Source: Pseudomonas fulva (GTDB taxonomy: Bacteria; Pseudomonadota; Gammaproteobacteria; Pseudomonadales; Pseudomonadaceae). Taken from it: a stretch of 64,000 bases of DNA. The stretch covers positions 124,001-188,000 of the forward strand of contig NZ_CP082928.1 in assembly GCF_023517795.1 (NCBI RefSeq), read 5' to 3'. Position numbers and translations under genes: made by a program. The notes below the pieces were generated by a model. That model made no database searches. It was given only the letters and a program-made list of their open reading frames with translations, and was not told the origin of the DNA. This document shows positions 36,381 to 45,541 of this stretch, piece by piece (position 1 is the first letter of the stretch; every line of letters starts with the position of its first letter).

Positions 36381-37031
36381 TCAGAGCAGGCGCAGGTGGT
36401 AAGCCCGCTCATCCATGCGCGACAGGCCCCGAGCCCTGAAACGGTCTTCCAGGGCATCCTGGCTTTCCAGCAATTCGCTCTCCCATACTTTGCCGCTCCA
36501 GCTGCGCACCTCGGCGTCACTTACCGAGAACGGCGGGCCGTCCATCAGCGCCTGATCGTAATCCAGGGTCACCAGCAGGCCGTGGCTTTCCGGCAGCAGG
36601 ATCTGCTGCAGGTGGCGCACGTAGCGCTCACGCATCTCGGCCGGCAACGCAATCAGCGCCGCACGGTCATAGAAAAGCGCGCAGCCGGGCATATGGCGCG
36701 CTTCGAAGGCGAAGAAATCGCCACAGAACAGTTCGACCCGGCCATGCCGATACACCTTGAAGGCATCCTCCTGGGTGATCAGCGGCTCGACGCCCTGCTC
36801 GGCGAAGAACGCCGCGACCGCCACTTCGGCCAATTCCACGCCCACCACCCGATGCCCCCGCGCCGCCAGCCAGGCGATGTCCAGACTCTTGCCGCATAGC
36901 GGCACCAGCACCGGCGCGTCGCTCGCTGCGGCCACCGTGGGCCAGTGGCGCTGTAGCAAGCCATTGACCTGCCGGGCGTGAAAGCCGATCTGATCGGCGT
37001 GCCAGCGTTGCAGCCAGAATGATTCCTGCAT
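36381..37031 (-). CDS. tpm: Thiopurine S-methyltransferase
   Basis: A 216-residue SAM-dependent methyltransferase. The opening WLQRWHADQIGFH and the SAM motif VLVPLCGKSLDIAWLA are diagnostic for bacterial TPMT, which methylates thiopurines and confers tellurite/selenite methylation in pseudomonads. GAGGAT precedes the ATG. It converges on htpX and matches P. aeruginosa PA2832. Confidence 0.95.
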   Translation of the reverse strand: MQESFWLQRWHADQIGFHARQVNGLLQRHWPTVAAASDAPVLVPLCGKSLDIAWLAARGHRVVGVELAEVAVAAFFAEQGVEPLITQEDAFKVYRHGRVELFCGDFFAFEARHMPGCALFYDRAALIALPAEMRERYVRHLQQILLPESHGLLVTLDYDQALMDGPPFSVSDAEVRSWSGKVWESELLESQDALEDRFRARGLSRMDERAYHLRLL

Positions 37032-37136
37032 GTTTTATCCTCAAGCCATCAAGAAAACAGATAACACCGAGCAGACTTTAGCCGTTGTTAGGCCAACTTG
37101 GCTGATGGATCATGATGACGCCACTAGGAGACCACC

Positions 37137-37904
37137 ATGCAGCCCAGCCTGTTCATTTCCCACGGTTCGCCCATGCTTGCCCTGCAACCCGGCGCCAGCG
37201 GCCCCGCCCTTACTCGCCTCGCCGCCCAGCTGCAACGCCCGGAGGCGATCGTGGTGGTATCGGCCCATTGGGAAAGCGAGGCGTTGCAGGTGATGAGCAA
37301 TGCGCAACCGCCAACCTGGCATGACTTCGGCGGCTTTCCTGCCGAGCTCTACCAGGTGCAGTACCCGGCGCCCGGCAATCCACAGCTGGCCGAGGACATC
37401 GTCCAGCGCCTGCGGGCAGCCGGCCTGGCCGCGCAGACCGATGAGCGCCGGCCTTTCGATCATGGCAGCTGGGTGCCGCTGTCGCTGCTCTATCCCGAGG
37501 CGAACATTCCAGTGCTGCAGGTTTCCCTGCCCAGCCGCCAGGGTCCGGCGCTGCAACTGCGGGTCGGCGAAGCGCTGGCCGGGCTGCGCGAGCGCAACGT
37601 GCTGCTGATCGGCTCGGGCAGCATCACCCACAACCTGGGCGAGCTGGACTGGCGCTCCACCGGGGACGAGGCAGCGCCCTGGGCCCTGGCGTTTCGCGAC
37701 TGGATGGTCGAACGGTTGCGCGAAGACGATCTGGCGGCACTGCTCGACTACCGTCGTCAGGCCCCCCACGCGCGGCGCAACCACCCCAGCGACGAACACC
37801 TGCTGCCGCTGTTCTTCGCCCGCGGTGCCGGCGGCACCTTCGCCATCGAGCACCAGGGCTTCACCCTGGGCGCCCTGGGCATGGATATCTACAGCTTTGC
37901 CTGA
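37137..37904 (+). CDS. LigB-family extradiol dioxygenase, DODA-type (YgiD-like)
   Basis: A 255-residue class III extradiol ring-cleavage dioxygenase of the 4,5-DOPA dioxygenase group. Metal-binding histidines are in FISHGSP, VSAHWE and FDHGSW, with SGSITHNL and the terminal LGALGMDIYSFA typical of this family. The natural substrate in pseudomonads is not established. AGGAG stands before the ATG. Its end overlaps the convergent pabB gene by 16 bases. Confidence 0.9.
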   Translation: MQPSLFISHGSPMLALQPGASGPALTRLAAQLQRPEAIVVVSAHWESEALQVMSNAQPPTWHDFGGFPAELYQVQYPAPGNPQLAEDIVQRLRAAGLAAQTDERRPFDHGSWVPLSLLYPEANIPVLQVSLPSRQGPALQLRVGEALAGLRERNVLLIGSGSITHNLGELDWRSTGDEAAPWALAFRDWMVERLREDDLAALLDYRRQAPHARRNHPSDEHLLPLFFARGAGGTFAIEHQGFTLGALGMDIYSFA

Positions 37905-39256
37905 AGGCAGCTCTGCTCCAGGGTACTGAGCAGCACCTGCACCTTGGTGATCGACTCCTGATACTCGGCCTGCCAGGCCGAGTCGGCGACGATACCGCCG
38001 CCGCCCCAGCAACTGATCACGCCGTCCTTGGCCAGCAGGCTGCGGATGGCGATGGAGCTGTCCATCTCGCCGCGCACGTCCAGGTACAGCAGCGAGCCGC
38101 AATAAGGTCCACGGCGCGTCGGTTCGAGCTCGTCGATGATCTGCATAGCGCGGATCTTCGGTGCACCGGTGATGGAGCCCCCCGGAAAGGCGCCCAGCAG
38201 CAGGTCCAGGGCGTCCTTGGCAGCGGCCAGCTCACCGGTCACCGCGCTGACCAGGTGGTGCACGTTGGGGTAGCTCTCCAGGGCGAACAGTTCGGGCACG
38301 CGCACCGAGCCGATACGGCAGCTACGCCCGAGGTCGTTGCGCAGCAGATCGACGATCATCAGGTTCTCGGCGCGATCCTTGCTGCTGGCGAGCAGCGCCT
38401 GGGCATTGCTGGCATCCTCCTGAGCATCACGGCCGCGGGGCTGGGTGCCCTTGATCGGCCGCGTTTCCACTAGCCCTCCATTGACCCGGATGAAACGCTC
38501 CGGCGACAGGCTCAGCAAGGCGCCGCCACCGGGCAGGCTCAGATAGCCGGCGAACGGCGTTGGGCAGACAGCCCGCAATGCGCCATAGGCCTGCCAGGGA
38601 GCGCCCTGATAGCGGGCCTGGAAGCGCTGCGCATAGTTGACCTGATAGCAGTCACCGGAGGCGATATAGGCCTGGATCCTGCCGATGGCCTCGGCGTAGC
38701 GCTGCGGATCGATATTCGCCTGAAACGGCGCCAGCAGCGCGAAGGCGGGCTGCTCCGGGACCTCAGCGGGGGGATGCTCGAACAGCGCCAGCAGGCGCGC
38801 CTGCTCGCCCGCCGGTAGCGAGGGATGTAACACCAGTTGGCTGGTACCCGCCTGGTGGTCGCTGATCAGCGCCCAGCCATACAGGCCGAACAGCGCATCG
38901 CCAAAGCCCAGGTCATCACCGGCCTGCACAGGCAGCGCTTCGATACGGCGGCCGAAATCGTAGGCCAGGTAACCGAGCAGGCCGCCAGCGAACGGCAGCT
39001 CGACACCTGGCGGCATTTCGGCGGGCCCCAGTGCTGCGAGCTGCTCGCGCAGGCGCGCGAAGAACGCAGCGCCCGACTCACCCTGCCCTGGCGCCAGCTG
39101 GGCCAGCGGCCAGGCACTGAGCAGATCATAGCGCCCACGGGTCGCCACCGGCCGACCGGCATCCAGCAACACAGCGCCCGGCGCCTGGCGCACGGCCTGG
39201 AAATAGACGGCTGGGTCGGCCTGATAGGGCAGCGGATGGACAAGACAGGTAGGCAT
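37889..39256 (-). CDS. pabB: Aminodeoxychorismate synthase component I
   Basis: A 455-residue chorismate-binding enzyme making 4-amino-4-deoxychorismate with PabA, for folate. The C-terminal catalytic core has RPIKGTQPRG, whose Lys marks PabB as distinct from anthranilate synthase, followed by ENLMIVDLLRNDLGR, PGGSITGAPK and YCGSLLYLD. Length and the N-terminal domain are normal. It is convergent with the dioxygenase gene and shares 16 bases with it. Confidence 0.94.
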   Translation of the reverse strand: MPTCLVHPLPYQADPAVYFQAVRQAPGAVLLDAGRPVATRGRYDLLSAWPLAQLAPGQGESGAAFFARLREQLAALGPAEMPPGVELPFAGGLLGYLAYDFGRRIEALPVQAGDDLGFGDALFGLYGWALISDHQAGTSQLVLHPSLPAGEQARLLALFEHPPAEVPEQPAFALLAPFQANIDPQRYAEAIGRIQAYIASGDCYQVNYAQRFQARYQGAPWQAYGALRAVCPTPFAGYLSLPGGGALLSLSPERFIRVNGGLVETRPIKGTQPRGRDAQEDASNAQALLASSKDRAENLMIVDLLRNDLGRSCRIGSVRVPELFALESYPNVHHLVSAVTGELAAAKDALDLLLGAFPGGSITGAPKIRAMQIIDELEPTRRGPYCGSLLYLDVRGEMDSSIAIRSLLAKDGVISCWGGGGIVADSAWQAEYQESITKVQVLLSTLEQSCLQAKL

Positions 39257-39350
39257 TTAGGGCATCACGAAAACAGGGACGGCCGATTGTAGAGCCGCTG
39301 GCAGGTTCGTCCTAGGCCCGGCAAGCGACGGTTCAGGTTCCAGAAACGAC

Positions 39351-39376
39351 TCGGGGGAGCCATTGGCTCCCCCGAA
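39351..39376 (-). terminator. Terminator after deaD
   Basis: A near-perfect 12-bp GC-rich stem (TCGGGGGAGCCA with its complement), followed on the minus strand by GTCGTTTC. The T-run is weak but the stem is strong. Confidence 0.6.
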
Positions 39377-39395
39377 TCAGTGCTGCATGACCGGA

Positions 39396-41069
39396 TCAGT
39401 CTTCGCGGTAGCGACGCAGCTTCAGCGGCTTGCCGGCAACGCGGGTGTCCTTGAGCTTGGTCAGCAGACGCTCGAGGCCATCTTCCGGCAGCTCCACCAG
39501 GCTGAAGCTCTCGCGGATCTGGATGCGGCCGATGGCTTCACGGGCCAGGCCACCCTCGTTGAGGATCGCGCCCAGCAGGTTCTTGGCGGCGATACCGTCA
39601 CGGGCACCCAGGGCGGTACGGCAGCGCGCACGGCCTTCGGCCAGCGGCATCGGCGCACGACGCTCGCGCGGCTCACCGCTGCGCTCGCCATCACGCTCAC
39701 GACGCTCGCGGGGAGCACCACCGACGCCCGGCACCAGCGGCTGCTCGCGCTCGACGCTGGCCAGATCCAGGGCCTGGCCGTTGGTGGCCTTCTTCAGCAG
39801 CGCAGCGGCCAGGGCACGCGGGCTGCAGCCGATATCGGCGGTCAGGCGGTCGAGCAGATCGCCATGGCTGGCTTCGGCGTCGGCAACCAGCGGCGCCAGG
39901 CTGTTGGTGAGTTTCTTGATGCGCGCATCCAGCACCTGCTGGGCGTTGGGCAGCTTGACCTCGCCAACCTTCTGGCCGGTGACGCGCTCGATCACCTGCA
40001 GCATGCGGCGCTCACGCGGCGTGACCAGCAGCAGCGCACGGCCATCGCGACCGGCGCGGCCGGTACGGCCGATACGGTGCACGTAGGACTCGGGGTCGTA
40101 CGGCATGTCCACGTTGAACACGTGGGTGATGCGCGGCACGTCGATACCACGGGCGGCGACGTCGGTGGCCACGACGATGTCCAGACGGCCATCCTTGAGC
40201 GACTCGATGACACGCTCACGCTGGTTCTGGGCGATGTCGCCGTTCAGTGCAGCGGCCTTGAAACCCTTGGCTTCCAGCGCGGCGGCCAGGTCCAGGGTGG
40301 CTTGCTTGGTGCGCACGAAGGCGATCAGCGCGTCGAACTCCTCGACTTCCAGCAAACGCAGTACGGCGTTGGTCTTCTGATCGGCGTGGATCATCAGGTG
40401 CGCCTGCTCGATGCGCGACACGGTCTGGGTCTTGGCAGCGATCTTGATGTGCTGCGGCTCGCGCAGGTGCTTCTCGGCGATGGCGCGGATCGAGTGCGGC
40501 AGGGTCGCGGAGAACAGCACGCTCTGGCGGCTCTCGGGCATGGCCTCGAAGATCACTTCGAGGTCATCCATGAAGCCCAGCTTGAGCATTTCGTCCGCTT
40601 CGTCGAGTACCAGGTACTGGATGGTCGACAGTACTTTCTCGTCGCGACGCAGATGGTCGACCAGACGGCCCGGGGTGGCGACGATGACCTGCGCGCCCTG
40701 GCGAATGGCTTTGAGCTGCGGGCCCATCGGTGCGCCACCGTAGACGGCGACCACGTTAAGGCCAGGCATCTGCTTGGAGTAGGTTTCGAAGGCGGTGGCA
40801 ACCTGCAGAGCGAGTTCGCGCGTCGGGGCGAGGATCAGCGCCTGGGGCTCACGCTTGGCCGGGTCGATCTTCGACAGGATCGGCAATGCGAAGGCGGCGG
40901 TCTTGCCGGTGCCGGTCTGCGCCTGGCCGATCATGTCCTGGCCGGAGAGGATCACCGGGATGGCCTGCGACTGAATGGGCGACGGCTCTTCGTAACCGAC
41001 GGCGGTCAGCGCGGCGAGAATATTGGAATGAAGTCCGAGTGCGGCGAAGCCGCCGATTTCCTGGGTCAT
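39396..41069 (-). CDS. deaD: DEAD-box RNA helicase DeaD/CsdA
   Basis: A 557-residue ATP-dependent RNA helicase used in ribosome assembly and cold adaptation. All helicase motifs are present: Q motif, AQTGTGKT, PTRELA, TPGR, DEAD, SAT, ARGIDV and HRIGRTGR. An Arg/Glu-rich linker (residues about 440-470) leads to a DbpA-type RNA-binding domain (LVELPEDGLERLL, GKPLKLR). The ATG at 41069 gives the standard MTQEIGGF N-terminus. A promoter about 215 bases upstream leaves a long structured leader. Confidence 0.94.
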   Translation of the reverse strand: MTQEIGGFAALGLHSNILAALTAVGYEEPSPIQSQAIPVILSGQDMIGQAQTGTGKTAAFALPILSKIDPAKREPQALILAPTRELALQVATAFETYSKQMPGLNVVAVYGGAPMGPQLKAIRQGAQVIVATPGRLVDHLRRDEKVLSTIQYLVLDEADEMLKLGFMDDLEVIFEAMPESRQSVLFSATLPHSIRAIAEKHLREPQHIKIAAKTQTVSRIEQAHLMIHADQKTNAVLRLLEVEEFDALIAFVRTKQATLDLAAALEAKGFKAAALNGDIAQNQRERVIESLKDGRLDIVVATDVAARGIDVPRITHVFNVDMPYDPESYVHRIGRTGRAGRDGRALLLVTPRERRMLQVIERVTGQKVGEVKLPNAQQVLDARIKKLTNSLAPLVADAEASHGDLLDRLTADIGCSPRALAAALLKKATNGQALDLASVEREQPLVPGVGGAPRERRERDGERSGEPRERRAPMPLAEGRARCRTALGARDGIAAKNLLGAILNEGGLAREAIGRIQIRESFSLVELPEDGLERLLTKLKDTRVAGKPLKLRRYRED

Positions 41070-41290
41070 GGGTCTGCCTCTGAGTGCATCCGCAAAGACC
41101 CATGTTCCAAAGCTGCGCATGCCATGTAGGACCTTGTGGGTCACCCTGGCAGCCTGGTCGGCGGGGATTTGCGAAAACGTGGTGAAAAGTGAATCGTCAA
41201 GATAGCCCGCTTGGCGGACTGGCTGCCGGAAAGCTTCCGGGCGAGTTGCACTACTTGAACGTGGCCATGAATTGGCCGGCGCGTACTATA
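41070..41290 (-). promoter_or_regulatory. deaD promoter and long structured 5' leader
   Basis: On the minus strand a TATAGT -10 (41290-41285) in an A/T-rich context predicts a leader of about 210 nt before the helicase ATG. The leader holds a perfect hairpin CCGGAA-AGC-TTCCGG near 41227-41241 and no convincing ORF. Long leaders are typical of cold-shock helicase mRNAs. The -35 is weak, so the exact start is uncertain. Nothing else is seen up to 41400. Confidence 0.5.
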
Positions 41291-41400
41291 CCGGAATTCA
41301 TACAGACGTGTGCGCTTTTTCACACAATAAAACAGGTGTTCGGCAGGCAGCGCACGGCTCGCGACAGTATGTCGCAGCCGTGCCGATGCTGATCGAGCGG

Positions 41401-41799
41401 TCAGGCTCTGCCGGTGAGCTGCGCTTCGATCGCCGCCTTGTCGACGACCGACCAGACTTCGCCGACCTTGCCGTCACGAAAGGCATAGAACACGTTCTCG
41501 CTGAAGGCCACCTTGCGGCCATTGACCGGCACATCGAGAAACCGGCCTTTCGGGGTGCAGTGAAAATCCAGGCGGCAGGCGATCATCGCTTCCTCGCAGG
41601 TCAACAGGCGGATGTTGAACTGCAGATCGGGTATCTCCTGGTAGTCACGCTCGAGCATCTCGCGGTAGCCATCGAGGCCCAGGCGCCGCCCGTTATGCAC
41701 CACATCGTGGTGAACGAACTGCCCCAGGTTCGCCCAGTCCTGCCGGTTGAGGCAGTCGATATAGGCGCGATACACCGTGGGAAGATCTTGATCGCTCAT
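41401..41799 (-). CDS. SnoaL-like ester cyclase/NTF2-fold protein
   Basis: A 132-residue single-domain protein of the SnoaL-like/ester cyclase superfamily. The pattern YIDCLNRQDWANLGQFVHHDVVHNG and the FSENVFYAFRDGKVGEVWSVVD strand are typical. Members bind small hydrophobic ligands or act as cyclases and hydrolases; the substrate here is unknown. It stands alone, divergent from nothing obvious and upstream of the deaD leader on the same strand. Confidence 0.82.
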   Translation of the reverse strand: MSDQDLPTVYRAYIDCLNRQDWANLGQFVHHDVVHNGRRLGLDGYREMLERDYQEIPDLQFNIRLLTCEEAMIACRLDFHCTPKGRFLDVPVNGRKVAFSENVFYAFRDGKVGEVWSVVDKAAIEAQLTGRA

Positions 41800-42153
41800 G
41801 ACAGGGCTCCGTCGCGAAGACTTGGGGGGATTCGCCTGCGCAGGCGACGGTGGGCGGCGCGCTGAGCAGGCGAGGCCCTAAAGGGACAGCGCCGCTGACG
41901 GTTAATTCCTGCCTTGGCTGAGGCGACCTTGGAACCTATTCATAATCTTTCAGCCCAGGCTCCCCCGATTCTGGCAGCCAAGTGTGGCAAAAGCAGACGG
42001 TGAATGCGTGGTTTTGTGGGAGGGGCTTTAGCCCCGAGCTCTTTGCTTACATTAATAAAAACTCGCGGCTAAAGCCGCTCCCACGCGGTCGCTGGGCGAC
42101 CGCCTCTGCCTTGTAGTTGCCGCTTCACGAGCATGAAGATCGTGAACAGGCTC
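41800..42153. other. Intergenic region with REP pair only
   Basis: About 350 bases between the SnoaL-like gene and the spermidine-synthase-like gene. Apart from the inverted REP pair at 42016-42084 I see no gene, RNA or convincing promoter. Confidence 0.6.
42016..42084. repeat. REPIN: two inverted REP sequences
   Basis: Two 23-base REP-like units, GTGGGAGGGGCTTTAGCCCC and its inverted partner GCGGCTAAAGCCGCTCCCAC, face each other across a 23-base A/T-rich spacer. Each unit carries the GGCTTTAGCC core common in Pseudomonas REPs. Such elements are moved by RAYT transposases elsewhere in the genome. Confidence 0.85.
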
Positions 42154-42942
42154 TTAGGTCGCCATGCGGACGGCATCGATCAACGGCTGCAGCGAATAGC
42201 CGAGCTGTGCCTGCAGGGTCTGGGCGCGCCGGCTCACCGCCTCGCGGTCGAACTGCTGGTCCAGCTCGGCCGGCACCAGCACCACCACGTTGCCCTCCAC
42301 CACCGGGCATTCCCAGTAGTGGCGATGATAAAGGCCGCGCAGCAGCGCAGCGCCCAACGGCTTGCCGTCGTCGCCGGCCCACTGGTTGATGATCAGCCAG
42401 CCGCCCGGATTGAGCTTGGCCCGGCAGTCATCGAGAAAACGCCAGGCCAGGTGGCCGACGCCGGGGCCGGTGTCGGTATACAGGTCGACGAAGATCAGGT
42501 CCGCGGTTTCCGCGCTGGGCAGCAACTGCATGGCATCGCCGATGCGCACCGTCAGGCGCTCATCGTCTTCGAGCCCCAGGTACTGTATGGCCAGGCGCGG
42601 CACGTCGGGGCGCAATTCGATGGTCTCGACATCGTTCAGAGGCAGAAAGCGCAGGCAGGCCTGAGTCAGGGTGCCGGCGCCCAGCCCCAGAAACAGCGCG
42701 CTTTCCGGCGCCTCATGGCACAGCGCACCGACGAACATGGCGCGGGTGTAGTCGTACTCCAGCCAGCTCGGGTCGGCGGTGAACACGCAGCTCTGCTCGA
42801 TCGACTCACCGAACTCGAGAAACCGGTACTCGCCGACCTCGACCACGCGGATCACCCCGAAGGCATCGTGCACCTCGGCCAGCACCACTTCGTCCTTCAT
42901 CTCCTCCACCGGAGGCAAGCCAGGCATGCGCAGATTCTCCAC
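42154..42942 (-). CDS. Spermidine-synthase-like methyltransferase-fold protein
   Basis: A 262-residue protein with the spermidine-synthase Rossmann fold: FLGLGAGTLTQAC nucleotide-binding loop, VETIELRPDV and ADLIFVDLYTD. The polyamine-binding acidic residues typical of SpeE are not evident, and it lacks the N-terminal tetramer domain motif, so it is probably not a true aminopropyltransferase. The GTG at 42942 is the likely start; a downstream ATG exists at codon 6. Function unknown. Confidence 0.8.
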   Translation of the reverse strand: MENLRMPGLPPVEEMKDEVVLAEVHDAFGVIRVVEVGEYRFLEFGESIEQSCVFTADPSWLEYDYTRAMFVGALCHEAPESALFLGLGAGTLTQACLRFLPLNDVETIELRPDVPRLAIQYLGLEDDERLTVRIGDAMQLLPSAETADLIFVDLYTDTGPGVGHLAWRFLDDCRAKLNPGGWLIINQWAGDDGKPLGAALLRGLYHRHYWECPVVEGNVVVLVPAELDQQFDREAVSRRAQTLQAQLGYSLQPLIDAVRMAT

Positions 42943-43099
42943 CGTCGCGTTCCCCGGCTGAGGCCGGGCTAGAAGGCGATTGTCGGCGATGGGGCGCGGT
43001 CAGGTCACGCGCTAAATGCCATCGGTTTTTGCCGGGCGCCATGCTCGGAGCCGGTCAGCGATCGGTTACCATGCCCCATCGCCAACAAGAGAAGCCGCC

Positions 43100-44446
43100 A
43101 TGAGTCAGCCCTGGAGCCCCGACAGCTGGAGAAGCCGCCCCATCCAGCAACAACCTCAGTACCCGGACGCCGCCAAGCTCGCCCAGGTCGAGCAGACCCT
43201 GGCGAGCTTCCCGCCCCTGGTATTCGCCGGCGAGGCGCGCGAGCTGCGCAAGCAGTTCGCCGAGGTGACCCAGGGCCGCGCCTTCCTGCTGCAGGGCGGC
43301 GACTGCGCCGAGAGTTTCGCCGAATTCAGCGCCGCGAAGATCCGCGACACCTTCAAGGTGCTGCTGCAGATGGCCATCGTCATGACCTTCGCCGCCGGTT
43401 GCCCGGTGGTGAAGGTCGGGCGCATGGCCGGTCAGTTCGCCAAGCCGCGCTCGGCCAACGACGAGACCCTCGACGGGGTCACCCTGCCCGCCTACCGCGG
43501 CGATATCGTCAACGGCATCGGCTTCGACGCGGCCAGCCGCACGCCCGACCCGCAGCGCCTGCTGCAGGCCTACCACCAGTCCACCGCCTCGCTGAACCTG
43601 TTGCGCGCCTTCGCCCAGGGCGGTTTCGCCGACCTGCACCAGGTGCACGGCTGGAACCTGGACTTCATCGCCAACTCGGCGCTGGCGCAGAAATACCACC
43701 AACTGGCCGACCGCATCGACGAGACCCTGGCCTTCATGCGCGCCTGCGGGATGGACAGCGCGGCCCAGGTGCGCGAGACCAGTTTCTTCACCGCCCACGA
43801 AGCCCTGCTGCTCAACTACGAGGAAGCCTTCGTGCGCCGCGACAGCCTGACCGGCGACTTCTACGACTGCTCGGCGCACATGCTGTGGATCGGCGACCGC
43901 ACCCGCCAGGTGGACGGTGCCCATGTGGAATTCCTGCGCGGCGTCGGCAACCCGATCGGCGTCAAGGTCGGCCCGAGCATGACCGACGAGGACCTGATTC
44001 GCCTGATCGACATCCTCAACCCGGACAACGACCCGGGCCGCCTCAACCTGATCGTGCGCATGGGTGCCGACAAGGTCGAGGCCGGCCTGCCGAGGCTGAT
44101 CCGTACCGTGCAGCGCGAAGGCCGCCAGGTACTGTGGAGCAGCGACCCGATGCACGGCAACACCATCAAGGCCTCGAGCGGCTACAAGACCCGGGATTTC
44201 GCGCAGATACTCGCCGAGGTGCGGCAGTTCTTCGCCGTCCACCACGCCGAGGGCAGCTATGCCGGCGGCATCCATATCGAGATGACCGGCCAGGACGTGA
44301 CCGAGTGCATCGGTGGCGCCAAACCGATCACCGAGGCCGGTCTGTCGGACCGTTATCACACCCACTGCGACCCACGAATGAACGCCGATCAGTCCCTGGA
44401 ACTGGCGTTCATGATCGCCGAGACGCTCAAGCAGGTGCGCCGCTGA
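43100..44446 (+). CDS. Class II (plant-type) DAHP synthase
   Basis: A 448-residue 3-deoxy-D-arabino-heptulosonate-7-phosphate synthase catalysing the first step of aromatic biosynthesis from PEP and erythrose-4-phosphate. Diagnostic motifs are [11 protein letters not shown], the metal/PEP-binding [36 protein letters not shown] and [18 protein letters not shown]. The ATG at 43100 has AAGAGAAG upstream. Pseudomonads usually carry such enzymes in addition to class I forms; this one resembles PA2843. It is single-gene, divergent from the spermidine-synthase-like gene. Confidence 0.95.
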   Translation: MSQPWSPDSWRSRPIQQQPQYPDAAKLAQVEQTLASFPPLVFAGEARELRKQFAEVTQGRAFLLQGGDCAESFAEFSAAKIRDTFKVLLQMAIVMTFAAGCPVVKVGRMAGQFAKPRSANDETLDGVTLPAYRGDIVNGIGFDAASRTPDPQRLLQAYHQSTASLNLLRAFAQGGFADLHQVHGWNLDFIANSALAQKYHQLADRIDETLAFMRACGMDSAAQVRETSFFTAHEALLLNYEEAFVRRDSLTGDFYDCSAHMLWIGDRTRQVDGAHVEFLRGVGNPIGVKVGPSMTDEDLIRLIDILNPDNDPGRLNLIVRMGADKVEAGLPRLIRTVQREGRQVLWSSDPMHGNTIKASSGYKTRDFAQILAEVRQFFAVHHAEGSYAGGIHIEMTGQDVTECIGGAKPITEAGLSDRYHTHCDPRMNADQSLELAFMIAETLKQVRR

Positions 44447-44550
44447 ACCGCGCGTTAACCTGAACCAAGCGCAGCGACGGGCGGTCTTCAGCACAAGGCC
44501 TCGATACCTCGATCGACGCGAGGCCCATCACTCGATAGAAGGAGTCGCAC

Positions 44551-44718
44551 ATGCCCTGGTATGCCTGGTTGATCCTGATTCTGGCGATCGGCTCCATCGT
44601 CGGTGGCCTGCTGATGCTGCGCGACAGTGCCAAGAAGCTGCCGCTCAGCGACGAGCAGCTCAAACGCATCCACGAACGCGAAATCGAGCAGAACGCCAAG
44701 GACGCGCAAGATCGTTGA
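44551..44718 (+). CDS. DUF2897 small membrane protein
   Basis: A 55-residue protein. One N-terminal transmembrane helix (YAWLILILAIGSIVGGLLML) is followed by a charged cytoplasmic tail (SDEQLKRIHEREIEQ). AGAAGGAG precedes the ATG by seven bases. The tryptophan-led helix and tail match the DUF2897 family of pseudomonads; function unknown. It lies between the DAHP synthase and CPBP protease genes on the same strand. Confidence 0.82.
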   Translation: MPWYAWLILILAIGSIVGGLLMLRDSAKKLPLSDEQLKRIHEREIEQNAKDAQDR

Positions 44719-44776
44719 TCACCTGCACAAGCTGACCCCGCGACCCGGTAAACTGCGCCTCCACCCCGGAGGCGCA

Positions 44777-45532
44777 ATGCCGTTATTACCCCGCCTGTTA
44801 CTGCCCTGCTGCCCGTTATCGGCGGGTGTGCTCATGGGTCATATCCAGCCCATCGGCCTGCTGTGGGCCCTGCTGTTCATTGCGCTGGTGCTGCTGCCCA
44901 CGCGCCTGCCCAACGGGCTGTGGAGCATGCTGGTGGCAGTCGCCAGCGTACTGCTGGCAGCCCACCTGCTGCCTGGCTTTCGGCCTTGGGAAATTGCCCA
45001 GCCGCAGCGCATCAGCGCGGACGCCGCGCCTTACCAGCTGAGGCTGTCATGGGACAAGTTGCTGGTGGGCTGCACCCTGCTCGCCTGGTGGCTGGGCCTG
45101 CCACCGAGGCCGGGGCCACGGCCCGCTTTCGTGGTGCCGATATTCATCGTCACCCTACTGGCGGTTCCGGGCCTTGCGCTGCTGCTGGGCGTGGTCGCCT
45201 GGCAACCGAAGTGGCCGGAGCTGCTCGGCGCCTGGCTGGCGGTCAACCTGGTCGTCGCGGTACTGGCCGAAGAATTGCTGTTTCGCGGTTTGCTGCAGGC
45301 GCGCCTGGTGAGCAGGCTGGGGACATGGCCGGGATTACTGGTGACGGCGCTGCTGTTCGGCGCCGTGCATATCCCCTTCAGCCCGACCTTTGCAATGGTG
45401 GCTGCGGTAGCGGGGTTGGGTTATGGCCTGGTCATGCAGGTCAGCGGCCGGTTGAGCCTGGCCATCGCCCTGCACGGGCTGGTCAATCTGGTGCATTTCA
45501 CCTTGCTGAGCTACCCGCTGCGTATCGTCTAG
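44777..45532 (+). CDS. CPBP-family intramembrane metalloprotease
   Basis: A 251-residue polytopic inner-membrane protein with about eight hydrophobic helices. It has the CPBP (CAAX protease/bacteriocin-processing) motifs EELLFRGLLQ, LFGAVH and ALHGLVN, including the Glu-Glu and His residues that bind metal. GGAGG stands before the ATG at 44777; the longer open frame overlaps the DUF2897 gene and is rejected. Substrate unknown. Confidence 0.88.
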   Translation: MPLLPRLLLPCCPLSAGVLMGHIQPIGLLWALLFIALVLLPTRLPNGLWSMLVAVASVLLAAHLLPGFRPWEIAQPQRISADAAPYQLRLSWDKLLVGCTLLAWWLGLPPRPGPRPAFVVPIFIVTLLAVPGLALLLGVVAWQPKWPELLGAWLAVNLVVAVLAEELLFRGLLQARLVSRLGTWPGLLVTALLFGAVHIPFSPTFAMVAAVAGLGYGLVMQVSGRLSLAIALHGLVNLVHFTLLSYPLRIV

Positions 45533-45541
45533 GCAAACCCG

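Noticed and set aside
39363..41129. Plus-strand open frame opposite the DeaD helicase
   Set aside because: Shadow frame; the helicase motifs on the other strand are unambiguous.
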